Shown here: in pieces, positions 21,948 to 32,029 of the stretch
Layout of the letters: every line of letters starts with the position of its first letter
Position numbering within the stretch: the stretch's first letter is position 1
Notes under the pieces: generated by a model
Told to the model about the DNA's origin: nothing
What the model saw: the letters and a program-made list of their open reading frames with translations, nothing else
Database searches by the model: none
Translations under genes and position numbers: made by a program
From: Epiperipatus broadwayi
Lineage: Eukaryota; Onychophora; Udeonychophora; Euonychophora; Peripatidae
Direction: 5' to 3'
Assembly: GCA_028023455.1 (NCBI GenBank)
Contig: JAQFVV010012420.1
Location: forward strand, 3,102,001 to 3,166,000
Length of the DNA stretch: 64,000 nucleotides

Positions 21948-22900
21948 TCAATTAAACATTACTTTAGTCTTTTTAACATTTATCTTTAGTCCTACTTTTC
22001 TACTTTCATCTGCTAACTCCTGCAACATTTCCTGCAGCTCTGAAGCATTACTTGCAAAAACAACTACATCATCTGTGAAATCTAAATGACTTAAATACTC
22101 TCCATTTACTTTCACTCCTTTAGTTTCCCATTTTAATCCACAAAATACTTCTTGCAGCACTGCTGTAAAACGTTTTGGAGATATGGAGTCACCTTGTCTT
22201 ACACCTTTTTCTCAATGTTGATTTTTCCAGTATCATTATGTAATCTAATTGTTGCTGTTGCATTTTTATAAATATTCTTTAAAATATGACAATATCCTGG
22301 ATCTATACCTTGATGATTCAATACTTTAATCACTGAAGAAATGTATATAGAATCGAATGCCTTTTCATAATCTACAAATCCAAAACATAATGACAACTCA
22401 TATTCATTTGTCCTTTCTATGACTTCTCTCAATACCTGGATATGATCTATTGTACTAAAACCACTTTTAAATCCAGTTTGTTCTCTTGGTTGGTGGAAAT
22501 CCAAAGTTCTCTGTAGATGAGTTGTAATTATCTTGGTAAAAATTTTATATAAAACTGATAAAAGGCTGATAGGTCTGTAATTTCTAATATCTTCTTTATC
22601 ACCTTTTTTAAATATTAATATTATTACTGCATTCTTCCAATCTTCCGGTACATCTTTATCATTTAGACATTTGGTATATAACTTTGCTAAAATTGTTTCT
22701 ATTTCTACACCTGCTTCTTTTAATATATCAATTATAATTCCATCATTTCCTGGAGCCTTTCCTTTCTTCATACATTTAATTGCATGTCTCACTTCTTCAT
22801 TTAAAATTATGGGCAATTTGGAAGATGTAATAGATATAGGAGGTACTTGTTCTTTATTACTATATAATTCTTAATAAAAATCTTCTACCAATTTCATGAT
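21948..22900 (-). pseudogene. LINE L1 reverse transcriptase (broken)
   Basis: Copies element RNA into DNA at the target. Motifs in order: GKAPGNDGI, IFKKGDKEDIRNYRPISLL, EQTGFKSGFSTIDHI, FVDYEKAFDSI (motif A with catalytic Asp), VRQGDSISP (motif B) and FTDDVVVFAS (motif C with both Asp; FADD in relatives). One frameshift near 22205 separates motif A from motif B. A TAA at about 22872 divides the linker from the palm. All three catalytic aspartates remain, so inactivation is by frame breaks rather than active-site loss. Confidence 0.88.
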
Positions 22901-23145
22901 GTCATTTCTCTTTTTACTAATAATTCCATCTTTTTTTCTTATTGCAGATATAAATTTCCTACCAATATCAAAATGTTGTTTAACATTCTTGAGACTTTTA
23001 TTTTCTTCTCCAGCTTTCCTTGCTATTTCACAGTTATACTTTCTTATATCATTTTCAACTCTTTTCCGTACCATTTTACAAAATTCGAGATATTCAATTC
23101 TTTTTAATACATCATTTTTGTATATCTTCATATTCCTTCTTTTCT

Positions 23146-23976
23146 TCATAAATTCATAAATTCTCTAGTCTCAGTAGAAATTTTATTAGTCAATTGCTGC
23201 TTTTTTCTACCAGCTATCTTTGTTGCAGTTTTTAAAAGTGTATCAGTTATTTTCATATTAATTTCATTCAAATCTGAATCATGTTCAAAATCTCCTAACA
23301 CTTGAAACCTATTTGTAAGTTCTAATTTAAATTCATTAGAATGTTTCTGAAGATTAGGAATATCAATTGTAAATATTGTTTTTCTTAATAATTTTTGTCT
23401 CTCTAGTTTTACATTAACACATATCTTACACCTTACTAATCGATGATTACTTCCTGTGTTAAATTTATTAAGAACATTACAATCTTGAAATATGTATTTT
23501 CTGTTAGTCAAAATATAATCCAATTCTGCTGTACCTTCATTTGGATGTTTCCATGTCCATTTCCTTCTAACATTTTTCTCAAAAAATGAATTCATAATAT
23601 AAAGTTTTTCTTTTTCTGTAAACTCCACAAGTCTATGTCCTCTCTCATTTCTATTACCATAACCAAAATTACCTATAGCAATTTCATCTTTCATTTGTCT
23701 ACCTATTCTAGCATTAAAGTCTCCCATAACAATTTTAAAATGTTGTTTACTCTGATCAAAAGCCTTTTGTACATCCATATAAAAATCTTCTACTACTTCA
23801 TCACTATGAGAACTTGTTGGGGCATAAACCTGAATTATCTGCCTTTGGTATCTGCTATTATCACCTTTTCTTCTAACTTCACAAAGTTCAATAATGTCCC
23901 ATTTAATATAAGACAGTTCTTCTTCTAATTCTTGCAATCTTCCTTCACTTCAAAGTGATCTGCAGTTGTAAGTACC
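23146..23976 (-). pseudogene. LINE L1 endonuclease (APE-like), internally deleted
   Basis: Would nick target DNA to prime reverse transcription. N-terminal GTYNCRSL (catalytic Asn) is followed by TGA at 23950-23952, then the LQELEEELSYIKWDIIELCE block. Later come IIQVYAPTSSHSDE, IVMGDFNARIG (catalytic Asp/Asn), TAELDYIL and SNHRLVRC (the S-D-H motif with Asn for Asp). About 50-60 residues expected between CEVRR and IIQVYAPT are missing. The older + strand copy near 27340-27430 retains part of this stretch (IEIDGISNRVAR). The frame ends at a duplicated octamer at 23148-23163. Confidence 0.85.
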
Positions 23977-24321
23977 TAAATAAAAAGTCGTCATCAAATG
24001 GCAGCCTGGGTCCGCAATCAGGGGATTCTTAGCACCCTCCGCCTTCGGCCACCAACTGCTGCTTTGGTTGGTGACTTTACAGCCTCCTGGGAATAAGGTC
24101 CATGCTTTATTTTTGTCTGTCATAATTGTATATATGTATTGGAAAAATATTTATCATTTACACAAACATTCATTCTGCCTTATCAGGCACTGAGAAGAAA
24201 GACCATGGTGTTTCTTGATCTTAAACTCAGAGGTAAAAAGCAGCTGTTATTATTATGTTTGTATTCATATAGTATACAAACATGGATGGGCTGCTCACCA
24301 ACACGCATTATCCTCTTATAT

Positions 24322-25166
24322 ACAAAGGTTTAATGACCATTCTGTAACTTAGGTATGTATTCTCTCATTTTATCATCTTGTCTGAATATTTTATTTCTTG
24401 TTCTTCATTTTCATGGGTTTTGCTTATTGTTAGTCCCGTAATAGCTTGAAACTTGTTTTGTATGTTAGAAATCGTAGAGTTTTTTGCTGCAATTAAGATA
24501 TCATCTATGTATCATTAATATATAAGCATTGTTTCTATTGTGAAGTATTTCAGAAGCATTTTATTTTCATAATAACTTCTAACAATTCCTAAAATTATGC
24601 CACTCATTGGTAGGCCCATTGGCCCACCATAATTTATGATGTACCATTTATTTTCAAATTTTGCCCAAGGTGTTATTATCCAACTATTTTAGGAATTCTG
24701 TAATAAATTCAATTCACTTAGGTGGACAGTTTTTCTTTGTTAATTCATCTTTAATGATATTAATAAATGTTTTTCTGTTGATAGAACCATATAATTCATT
24801 GGTGTCACAAATGGCTATTTTATGTTTTGGATCTATTTTTACACTTCTGATAATTTCTACTAATTCATATGATGATTTAACAGTATAGTTTCCAAAGTCC
24901 AGGAACTATATTAGCCACTTATTGACCAATTTTGCAATTTGGTAGTAGTGGACACATCCCCAGTCAAGCAGCAATCTAAGAGGAGCATTTTCTTTATGTA
25001 GTTTTATGTTAGCAAACATTCAAGCTGGTATGGAAGACGATGTATAAATTTGGTAGTATTCAGACGTAGATAATGTTTTATCTTTATGAATTCTTAATAT
25101 ATTAGTTACGAATCTATCTCTGTTGATTCTGTTGTTAATTTCAGCTATGGTATTAAACTTGAGTTC
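24322..25166 (-). pseudogene. PLE reverse transcriptase, left copy (broken)
   Basis: Minus-strand pieces match PLE RTs: FANIKLHKENAPLRL (PRFYG.PKIHK region), a NELYGSIN block (motif A region, Asp-x-x-x-Leu-Tyr), a GGPMGLPMS-like block (motif B) and YIDDIL at about 24490-24505 (motif C, both Asp kept). Two stops precede YIDD. PLE RTs are usually fused to a GIY-YIG domain, which is present downstream past the LINE insertion. The N-terminal part of the protein is absent because the copy starts inside the RT. Confidence 0.75.
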
Positions 25167-25207
25167 GAGGAGCAAATTAACAAACTCAAATTTAATAGCA
25201 TAGCTGA
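25143..25207. repeat. Centre of the PLE palindrome
   Basis: CAGCTATGGTATTAAACTTG (from 25143) is mirrored by the sequence ending CATAGCTG at 25207 with a few mismatches. About 16 bp (25167-25182, CGAGGAGCAAATTAAC) separate the arms. This is the junction where both PLE copies lose homology, so both were truncated at the same 5' point. Confidence 0.85.
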
Positions 25208-25317
25208 AATTAACAAAAAAATCAACAGAGATAGATTCATAACTAACATATTAAGGATTCATAAATGTAAAACATTATCTAGGTCTGAATACTATCAAAT
25301 TTATCCTTTGTCTTCCA

Positions 25318-25985
25318 TACCACCTAGAATGTTCGCTAACATTCATTAAACTACATAAAGAAAACACTCCTCTTAGATTAATGCTTGACTTCGGAGATGT
25401 CCACTACTTCCAAACTGCAAAATTCATCAATCAGTGGCTAATAGCCTTCCTGGACTTTGGAAACTATGCCAATAAATCATCATATGACTTTGTAGAAATG
25501 ATCAGAAATGCAAAAATATACCCAGAACATAAAATAGTTGTTTATGATGTCAATGAATTATATGGCTCTATTAACAGAAAAACATCTATTAATATCATCA
25601 AAAATGAATTATCAAAGAAAAATTGTCCACCTAAGTGAATTGAATTTATTACAGAATTCCTAAAATGGTTGGATGCCAACATCTTGGCAAAATTTGAAAA
25701 TAACTGGTATGTCATGAATTACGGTTGGCCAATGGGCCTACCAATGAGTGACATAATTTCAAGCATTGCTATAAGTTATTATGAAAATCAAATGCTTCTG
25801 AAATACTTCACAACAAAACCAACACTTATGTATTCATGATACATAGACAATATCTTCATCACAGCAAAAAACTCTACTATTTCTAACATACAAAACAAGT
25901 TTCAAGCTATTACGGAACTAACAATAAGCAAAACCCATGAAAATGAAGAACAAGAAATAAAATATTTAGACATGATGATAAAAAG
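25318..25985 (+). pseudogene. PLE reverse transcriptase, right copy (broken)
   Basis: Reads PRMFANI, then after a short insertion frameshift LHKENTPLRLMLDFGD, then the longest open piece at 25381-25638 with KIVVYDVNELYGSINRKTS (motif A region, Asp at YDV). A TGA at 25636-25638 follows, then MNYGWPMGLPMSDI (motif B) and, after another TGA, YIDNIF (motif C). PLE motif C is normally YVDD or YIDD; here the second Asp is Asn, which should abolish polymerase activity. The left copy keeps YIDD. KYLDM further on matches the LPFLD-type motif of PLEs. Confidence 0.8.
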
Positions 25986-26439
25986 AGAGAATACAAGCCT
26001 AAGTTAGAGAATAGTCATTAAACTTTTGTACATAAGAGGATATACAAATCCAAATTCAAATACTCCCAACACATATAAATGGGCAAGTACTTTCCTATTC
26101 AGGAATCATCACTTATGCAAATATATTGCAGATAGGAAAAACAACACAGATAAATACATAAAAGAAATGACCCAACATAGATTTTAAATACAACATAAGT
26201 AATCAGAGAATAAAAAACTTTTATAAAAAGCTCAAAAACAAACAGCTCAAAGAAAATAAGAAATATATAACAATTCCATTCATACAGAATGTAACTTCAA
26301 AAATAGTTTAAAAACTTTCTAATAACTTCAAATTCAGCTTCAGAACATCTCCCAACATTAACTGACTAATAAATAATTCCAAAAACAAAATAGAAATGAA
26401 TCAAACTCCTCATATGGTTTAAAGAATGACATGCCCACA

Positions 26440-26745
26440 AAAAGATTGCAACACCACCTACTATGGTAAGACTTGTGCTAACATTAGCACAAGAGTTTAC
26501 CAATATAAATACACATACAACACAGCAAAAACAAGGGCAAAAGAACATCGATATTCTGGGAGCATCAAATAATGACAGGTCACTCATTTGAACCTACTAC
26601 TGCTCAAATTGTTTGCATAGAGAAGAACGATGCCAAAAGAAAGATTAAAGAGGCTTATTGTATTGCAAATGATCTCAACGCCATTAACAGAAGAGAGGCT
26701 TGCTTTGCTCTCCAAACAATGGACCAGTTAAATATTCAAACACAT
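26440..26745 (+). pseudogene. PLE GIY-YIG endonuclease domain, right copy (broken)
   Basis: Plus-strand frame CNTTYYGKTCANISTRVYQY and then AKEHRYSG matches the GIY-YIG core (TYYG, Arg, His). After a frameshift TAQIVCIEKNDAKRKIKEAY and NDLNAINRREA follow, the conserved tail that also appears in the palindromes at 60.5 and 61.6 kb. The Glu of the usual YIGET is Lys here. Inactive. Confidence 0.72.
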
Positions 26746-26815
26746 TTGTAATAACAACTTACAATGGAGTTAATTTGGAATTTATCATTAACTTACAATG
26801 GAGTTATCATTTTTA

Positions 26816-26865
26816 AAGCTATGAGTATGGGATCCAAAAGTTACATCCCAAAAGCGCTAAGCTTA
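26816..26865 (+). ncRNA. Possible variant hammerhead in the PLE 3' UTR, right copy
   Basis: Same layout as the left copy at 20489-20538, but GAAA has become AAAA. Stem I AAGCT/AGCTT and stem II GGGAT/ATCCC are kept. The missing CUG suggests a family-level variant or a shared defect. Confidence 0.3.
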
Positions 26866-27089
26866 TAAAATCTGTTGGTTGAATTAAAAAAGATATGTTT
26901 TCTTTTCATGATTGCATTTCTACATACATCTTGCAAATTTAATATTTTAAAATTTTAATTAGGAATCATATTTATTATTAAATATATTACAAATCGATGT
27001 CTGTATTTCTTCAAAATAATATACGTAAATTTATAAATAAATATTAGAAAATACAATACTTAAAAGTTTATAAAATATATATAGAACCA

Positions 27090-27215
27090 TCACTTAGAAA
27101 CGCTTTCAACTATCTTGTAGTTTTTGTCAACTAACACTTTTAAAATGTCAGCTTTCCCATAATTCCATGATGTCAACTTTCCCATAATTCTGTGATCTTA
27201 ACATTTGCTGCTTGT
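27090..27215 (-). mobile_element. PLE family D, 3'-end fragment with a hammerhead relic
   Basis: Minus-strand AANVKITELWES followed by a stop matches the last residues of the PLE palindrome at 61.4-62.2 kb (SANIKINELWEN). The block around it is duplicated in tandem (ATTCCATGATGTC/ATTCTGTGATC). Downstream, 27093-27135 has TTGACAA, stem II AACTA/TAGTT, GAAAGCGTTT and stem I TTAG/CTAA, an HHR layout with mutated core positions C3 and G8. Confidence 0.55.
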
Positions 27216-27284
27216 CTTTTCTAATATTTATTTATAAATTTATTATTAAATATGTAAATGATGTTTGTTTTGAAAGAGACTATT

Positions 27285-27890
27285 GATTTAAGAAGTGGAC
27301 AGGTACTTTGATACAAATGCATAAATATTGGAAGCACAAGTGTTTCATTAAAAATAAAAAATGGAAGAACATTATTGAGATTGATGGTATATCAAACAGA
27401 GTGGCAAGATCAGCTATTCACTTAATGAAAGATATCACACAAAGATAATTCAGAATTATGCCTCAACAATTTCTCATGGTGATGAAGAAGTTGATGTATT
27501 TTTATATGAATGTATAAAATGCTTTTGATCACACCAAACAACATGTTAATATTGTCATAGGAGAGTTTAATACTAAAAATAATAAATGATTGAAAGATAA
27601 AAAATGCTGTGGATAAATTTGATTATGGTGATAGAAGTAAGAGAGGACAAAGATTTGTGATATTTGAAAAAAAAAAAAACACCTGTATATTATGTATTCT
27701 GCTAAGAGATAAATGCTAATCAGAAATAAACATGAGAGCATCTAAATAAAGGTATAGAAGAATTGTATTTTAATAATAAAAAATGTGTATTTGAAGATTG
27801 TAATGATTATTGTTTAATGAGATATGTACTAATGTAAAACAACAGAAAGATAAAATTATTAATAAAATCAGTATTAATAATAGATACTAA
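27285..27890 (+). mobile_element. Decayed RTE-like LINE on the + strand, endonuclease part
   Basis: Reads KKWKNIIEIDGISNRVARSA, then degraded matches to APTSSHSDEVVEDFY, MGDFNA (here IGEFN), NRNERGHRLVEF and ELDYILTNRKYIFQDC. It retains the endonuclease section that is missing in L1. It is interrupted by younger insertions (27893-29690) and resumes at 29690. Confidence 0.65.
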
Positions 27891-27892
27891 CG

Positions 27893-28435
27893 TATTAAAA
27901 TGTTACATGACCACCATTTTTTATTCTTGCAAAAGCTATTAAAATTTTAGCAACTTTCTTCATAGAGTAGTGCTATCCAGTGCATAGTAATCAACAGATA
28001 TTAGGTTTATACATTTAAATCCATATCTAGTGTCTATCCATCTAATATCAGACTAGTTTCTAGCTTATGGCTATCATCAATAAAGAGCCTTCGATCTGAG
28101 ATCAAGGCACTTAGAACTTTGGATCTAATGTATCCCTCTAGCAACTACCTTTTATCTATTTAGTCAATTATAAAGCAATTGGCCCAAATTAAAAGCATAA
28201 TGTTTTCAATCCAAGCTAATTTGCTAGTAGGATGCCTTAGATCCAAAGGTCTAGATGCATTGCTCTCAGAATCAATACTTCTCATTGATAACAGCCATAA
28301 ACAAGGGACTAGTCTGAGGATATTGGATGAGAAGGTACTAGATAGGAATTTAAATGCATAAATCTTCTAACATCTATTTATTACTTTAACTTGCATTGGA
28401 TGGCACTATTGTGTGGAGAGAGTTTGGTAGATTGC
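27893..28435. mobile_element. Family A hammerhead palindrome, decayed copy
   Basis: The left tail (TTACATGACCACCATTT) and left half are inverted relative to the right half (AGGTACTAGATAGGAATTT onward to GGCACTATTGTGTGGAG). A minus-strand HHR at 28048-28090 keeps GAAACTAGTC with TTGATGA for CTGATGA. The plus-strand HHR at 28279-28320 is degenerate. Inserted in the + strand LINE. Confidence 0.7.
28048..28090 (-). ncRNA. Hammerhead ribozyme motif, family A (one core change)
   Basis: Minus strand: TTGATGA, a stem II remnant (AGCCATAAGCT), GAAAC-TA-GTC and stem I remnants. C3 is U, which should inactivate it. Confidence 0.5.
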
Positions 28436-28439
28436 AGTT

Positions 28440-29225
28440 TATGGATAATAAGATAATAGCCAAAATAGTATTTAATTGGTTATGAGTAAAGGGCAGGCAA
28501 CAAGATGTGTAAGAAAGGTGAAATGGTATGCAAAAGTTCGAATAAATAATTTATGTCAGTATACTTATACAAAAGATGGGATGATTGTGATAGGAAAATT
28601 GTTAAATGTAATAGTTGCAAGGAATGGAATAGAAGAACAGATGCATTAATAAAGAATAGGGAGTTGAAGAGATGGAGAATTAGTATGGAGAATAAAAATA
28701 GTTTAAATATATATAGAAGTAAACAGAATATTGGGTGTGAGTTAATTTATGATAATAGCAAGGAAAGTAGTTTACTGTTTAAAGCTCAAGCAGGATCTTT
28801 AGCAATAAGGAAATATACACATAATTGGAAAAGAATGGGTGATTTAATCTGCAAGTTGTGTAAGGAAAACAGAAAATATTAGGCATCTGTTAATTAAATG
28901 TAAATGTTTGCAATAAGAAAGGGCACAAATTATGAAGTTATGGGAAAATAAATATAAACAAAGAGATTATATAGAAGGTGGGTTCTTAGTTTTTATGCTG
29001 GGTTTGGAAAAAGATAAAGGGATTTATATATAAAGGCTATGGAGTTGACAAAGATTATATTGTGGAAATGGGATGAAGCAGGATAGAAAAGAATATGCAA
29101 AAAACTTAGGGCAGTGAATGGAAAGGGAAGGTAAAGTGACTAACATGTTTTCTGGGCATGGTATCTGAAAGATGCCTGGCTCCGATAAAGGAGAAGTCAC
29201 AATACATCTCATCTCATCTCATCAT
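28440..29225 (+). mobile_element. 3' end of a second LINE family with a (CATCT)n tail
   Basis: The open piece at 28553-28882 and its continuation in another frame form the C-terminus of a non-LTR element: LKRWRISMENKNSLNIYR, CELIYDNSKESSLLFKAQAG, then CKLCKEN...RHLLIKCKC. The last is the Cys-x2-Cys...His-x4-Cys knuckle seen at the C-terminus of many LINE polyproteins. Further on is the MKLWENKYKQRDYIEGG block. The element ends in tandem ATCTC/CATCT units at 29206-29224, a typical LINE 3' microsatellite tail. Frame breaks show it is dead. Its RT may be represented at 32030-32750. Confidence 0.75.
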
Positions 29226-29324
29226 CTACTATTTTAAAGTTTATGCAAGGATAAGAAATGGTGACCCTATAATGCTTTAATGGGTTAATAACAATTGTAG
29301 CTAAAGAATGTTGGTGATTGGGGT

Positions 29325-29690
29325 CATAAAAAAATAAAGACACCAAAATATATAGATACTGAACTGGGTTCAGATCTATATGACTATATATGCAAATTAG
29401 ATTTGATTGAAAATGTTAGTGTTTTTAATTTGGACACATTGTCATGTCTTATAGTTGACTAAATAAGTTAACGGTAGTTAATGGATAAATGCCTTAGACT
29501 CGAAGATCTAGATATAGTTCTCAACTCCAAAGCTCCTCACTAATGATAGACAAAAACTAGAAATGAATCTGGGGATATTGGGTGAGTAGGCACTAAATAG
29601 GGATTTAAATGTACAAACTTTCTGGCATCTGTTGGTTGCTATAGTTTACACAGAGTGAGCCTGTTATATGGAGAGAGTTGCTACTATCCC
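29325..29690 (+). mobile_element. Family A variant unit with hammerhead relic
   Basis: Starts AAAGACACCAAAATATATAG and ends near TGGAGAGAGTTGCTACT, collinear with 38305-38650 in the same orientation. The 3' half matches family A (GGGGATATTGG, TGAGTAGGCACTA, TCTGGCATC). The HHR at 29535-29574 is degenerate: CTAATGA, GAAA, and a disrupted TAGTC. Single orientation, not a palindrome. Confidence 0.65.
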
Positions 29691-30130
29691 AATCTTTCAG
29701 AAACATTTCAATAAATTTAAATTAGAACTTGAATATCATTTTTAAATATTAATGGATTTTGAAGACAGTTCAGACTTGAATGAACCAATAAACAATAACT
29801 AATATATTAATAATATCAGTAAATATTCTACTGAGATAAAATAATGTATGAAGAAAAAAATGAATAAAATTTTTTTTAAAAAGAATTCATTAAAAAGAAT
29901 CAAGTAACTAAAGTTTTATAAAATGGCATAAAAATGTTAATAATAATATAAATATATATATATAATTATGACTCAACAAGGCCAGCTATAGAAAGAAATA
30001 AAAGGTTTAAAAGTATAAAATAATTGATGTTAATAGTAAACTTATTTCTACAATAAAAAAGAATAGATGGAACTATTACTAAAAAGACATCATGAAATGT
30101 GCACAAGGATTCTATAAAGAACAATATAGT
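29690..30130 (+). mobile_element. Decayed RTE-like LINE on the + strand, linker part
   Basis: Resumes the LINE of 27285-27890. Degraded reading matches LQKHSNEFKLELTN, DSDLNEIN, the MKKRRNMK region, FISAIRKKDGIISKK and the FY-ELY region of L1. It stops where the RT domain should start and abuts an opposite-strand LINE fragment. Confidence 0.6.
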
Positions 30131-30149
30131 TATAAAAAACATGGAACAT

Positions 30150-31980
30150 TCTTTTAGTCCTTTTAATATTTATCTTTAAATCTACCCTCTTATTTTTTGC
30201 AATATTTCTTAAAGCTTTGAAACATAATTTAAAAAACAAGCATATCATTTATAAAACTAGATGATTTAACTAATATCCATCTACTTTTATTCTCTTAACT
30301 TTTTTATTTTAATTCTCAAAACATGTAAAAAGTTTTTGAGATATGAATCATCCTGTCTCATACCCTTCTCAGTATTAATTTTCTTCATATCACTAAGAAA
30401 TCTAATCATTGCTGTTTCATTTTGATAAATGTTTTTCAGAACTTAACAATATCCTAGGTCTATATCTTATTGATATAGTGCTTTAATCACTGTAGAAATG
30501 CTTGTAGAAGCAATTGCATTTTCATAATCTATAAAATCAAAGCATAAATGGCAACTCATATTCACTACATTTTTTTATAACTTCATTTAATACTTGGATG
30601 TGATTCAATGTGCTAAAAACACTTTTGAAACCAACTTGATCTTTTGACTGCTTAAATCATCTAATGTTTTCTGTAGATGAGTTTCATAATCTTGGAAAAA
30701 ATTTATATAGAATTAATAAAAGATTGATAAGTCTGCAATTTATAATATCTTATTTATCACCTTTTTTAAATATCAATATTACTACTGCATTCTTTTAATC
30801 ATTTGGTATATTTTTATCATTTAACATTTGGTATATAATATTGCTTACAATTTTTCTTTTCCTCACCTGCTTCTTTTAAGATATAAATTATAATTCCATT
30901 ATTATCAGGAGCTTTTCACTTCATAGAGATAATTATATGTCTCATTTCTTCATTTAAAATGTGGAATAATTTAGAAATGATTGTTGGGTATGTTTTGTTT
31001 TCTTGTTCTTTATTATTATATATTTTTTATAGAACTCTTCCACACCTTCTTTTATGTCATCTCCTTTTTAGTAATAGTTGCATCTTTTTATCTTATAGCA
31101 GAAATAAATGTCCTACCTATAGCAAGATCTTTGTTTATATTTTTGAGACTTTTATTATCTTTTTCAGCTTTCCTTATTAATTCACAATTATATTTTCTTA
31201 TATTATTATTAACTTCTTTTCATATCTCGTTTTCATACCATTTTACAAAACTCTAGATTATTCAATTCTTCTTAATGGACCATTTTTATATATTTTCATA
31301 TTCCTTTTTTTCTCCATATATTGTCTTGTCTCAGTAGAAAATTTATTTGTAAATTGCTATTTTTTTTTGTTTCAGCTGTTTTCGTTGCAGTTTTTAATAG
31401 TATATCATCCAAGTGTGAACCATCTTCAAAATCTATTAATATTTCAAAATGATTTGCAAGTTCTAATTTAAGTTCATTGGAATGTTTCTGTAGGTTAGGA
31501 ATATCATCTGTGAATACTGTTTTTCTTAATAAGTTTTGTCTCTAGTTTTGCAGTAACACATATTTTACATCTCACTAATCGATGTTCATTTCTTTTGTTG
31601 AATTTATTAAGAACATTGCAATCTTAAAATACATATTTTCTATTAATCAAAATATTATCCAAACCATGGAATACTGTTTTTCTTCATAATTTTTGTTTCT
31701 TTAGTTTTATTATATCTCCCTAAAAAATATCCATTCCTTATGTTAAATGTATTAAGAACATTACAATCTTGAAACACATTTTCTGTTAATCAAATATCCA
31801 ATTCTGCTATATCTTCATTTGAATGCTTCCATGTCCATTTTCATTTAGTATTTTTCTCAAAAAAAAACAACAACATATAATATGTCATTTCTATCAACTT
31901 ACTCATGACATTTTCATTTTTCAATTTACCAATTTGAGCATTAAAGTAACCCATGACAATTTTAAAATGGATTATAAAAT
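30150..31980 (-). mobile_element. Decayed RTE-like LINE, minus strand (copy L3)
   Basis: Follows the reverse complement of L1 from the motif C region (TTTAGTCCTTTTAATATTTA against L1 21963 onward) through the palm, fingers and linker to the endonuclease (near ATTAAAGTAACCCATGACAA, against L1 23713). It carries many indels. The block near 31560-31640 is partly duplicated at 31730-31800. No intact frame. Confidence 0.7.
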
Positions 31981-32029
31981 TGATTAAAGTTTAATATAAA
32001 GTGGGATTAAAACAGTAACATTTATTGTT

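Larger units (their letters stand above)
21301..24308 (-). mobile_element. RTE-like LINE L1, near full length (3.0 kb), inside a PLE
   Basis: A non-LTR retrotransposon on the minus strand with an apurinic-like endonuclease (23146-23976), a reverse transcriptase (21960-22900) and a C-terminal region ending near 21315. Its 3' end is a (TGA)n-type microsatellite tail (21301-21317 on the + strand reads CATCATCATC). Total length of 3008 bp is close to the usual 3.2 kb of RTE elements. The 5' end lies against the target-site duplication. It is dead: in-frame stops (23950-23952, about 22872, about 21946, about 21594), an 8-bp duplication frameshift (23148-23163), another frameshift near 22205 and an internal endonuclease deletion. 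A 5'-truncated relative is at 54944-55634, and older copies lie at 9.3-13.8, 27.3-30.1 and 30.2-32.0 kb. Confidence 0.9.
21288..24321. repeat. 13-bp target-site duplication of LINE L1
   Basis: TATCCTCTCATAT at 21288-21300 and TATCCTCTTATAT at 24309-24321 differ at one base. The uninterrupted sequence is present once in the right-hand PLE copy (near 26036-26050, opposite strand), which confirms the insertion site. Confidence 0.85.
20483..25166 (-). mobile_element. Penelope-like element, left copy of a head-to-head pair (interrupted by a LINE)
   Basis: Minus-strand PLE remnant in two blocks: 24322-25166 (reverse transcriptase) and 20483-21287 (end of RT region, GIY-YIG domain, 3' UTR). The LINE at 21301-24308 splits them. 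Without it the copy is about 1.65 kb and mirrors the right copy at 25183-26870, with arms meeting across a 16-bp spacer. Both copies are truncated at the same 5' position, inside the RT region. The arms have diverged substantially, so the event is old or involved two templates. Confidence 0.85.
25183..26870 (+). mobile_element. Penelope-like element, right copy of the head-to-head pair
   Basis: Plus-strand PLE remnant of about 1.69 kb: RT palm (25320-25985), linker (26030-26290), GIY-YIG domain (about 26440-26745) and a 3' UTR ending AAGCTTATAAAA. It mirrors the left copy with its 3' end outward. Stops and frameshifts are frequent. I could not identify a target-site duplication for the pair. 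Confidence 0.85.
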
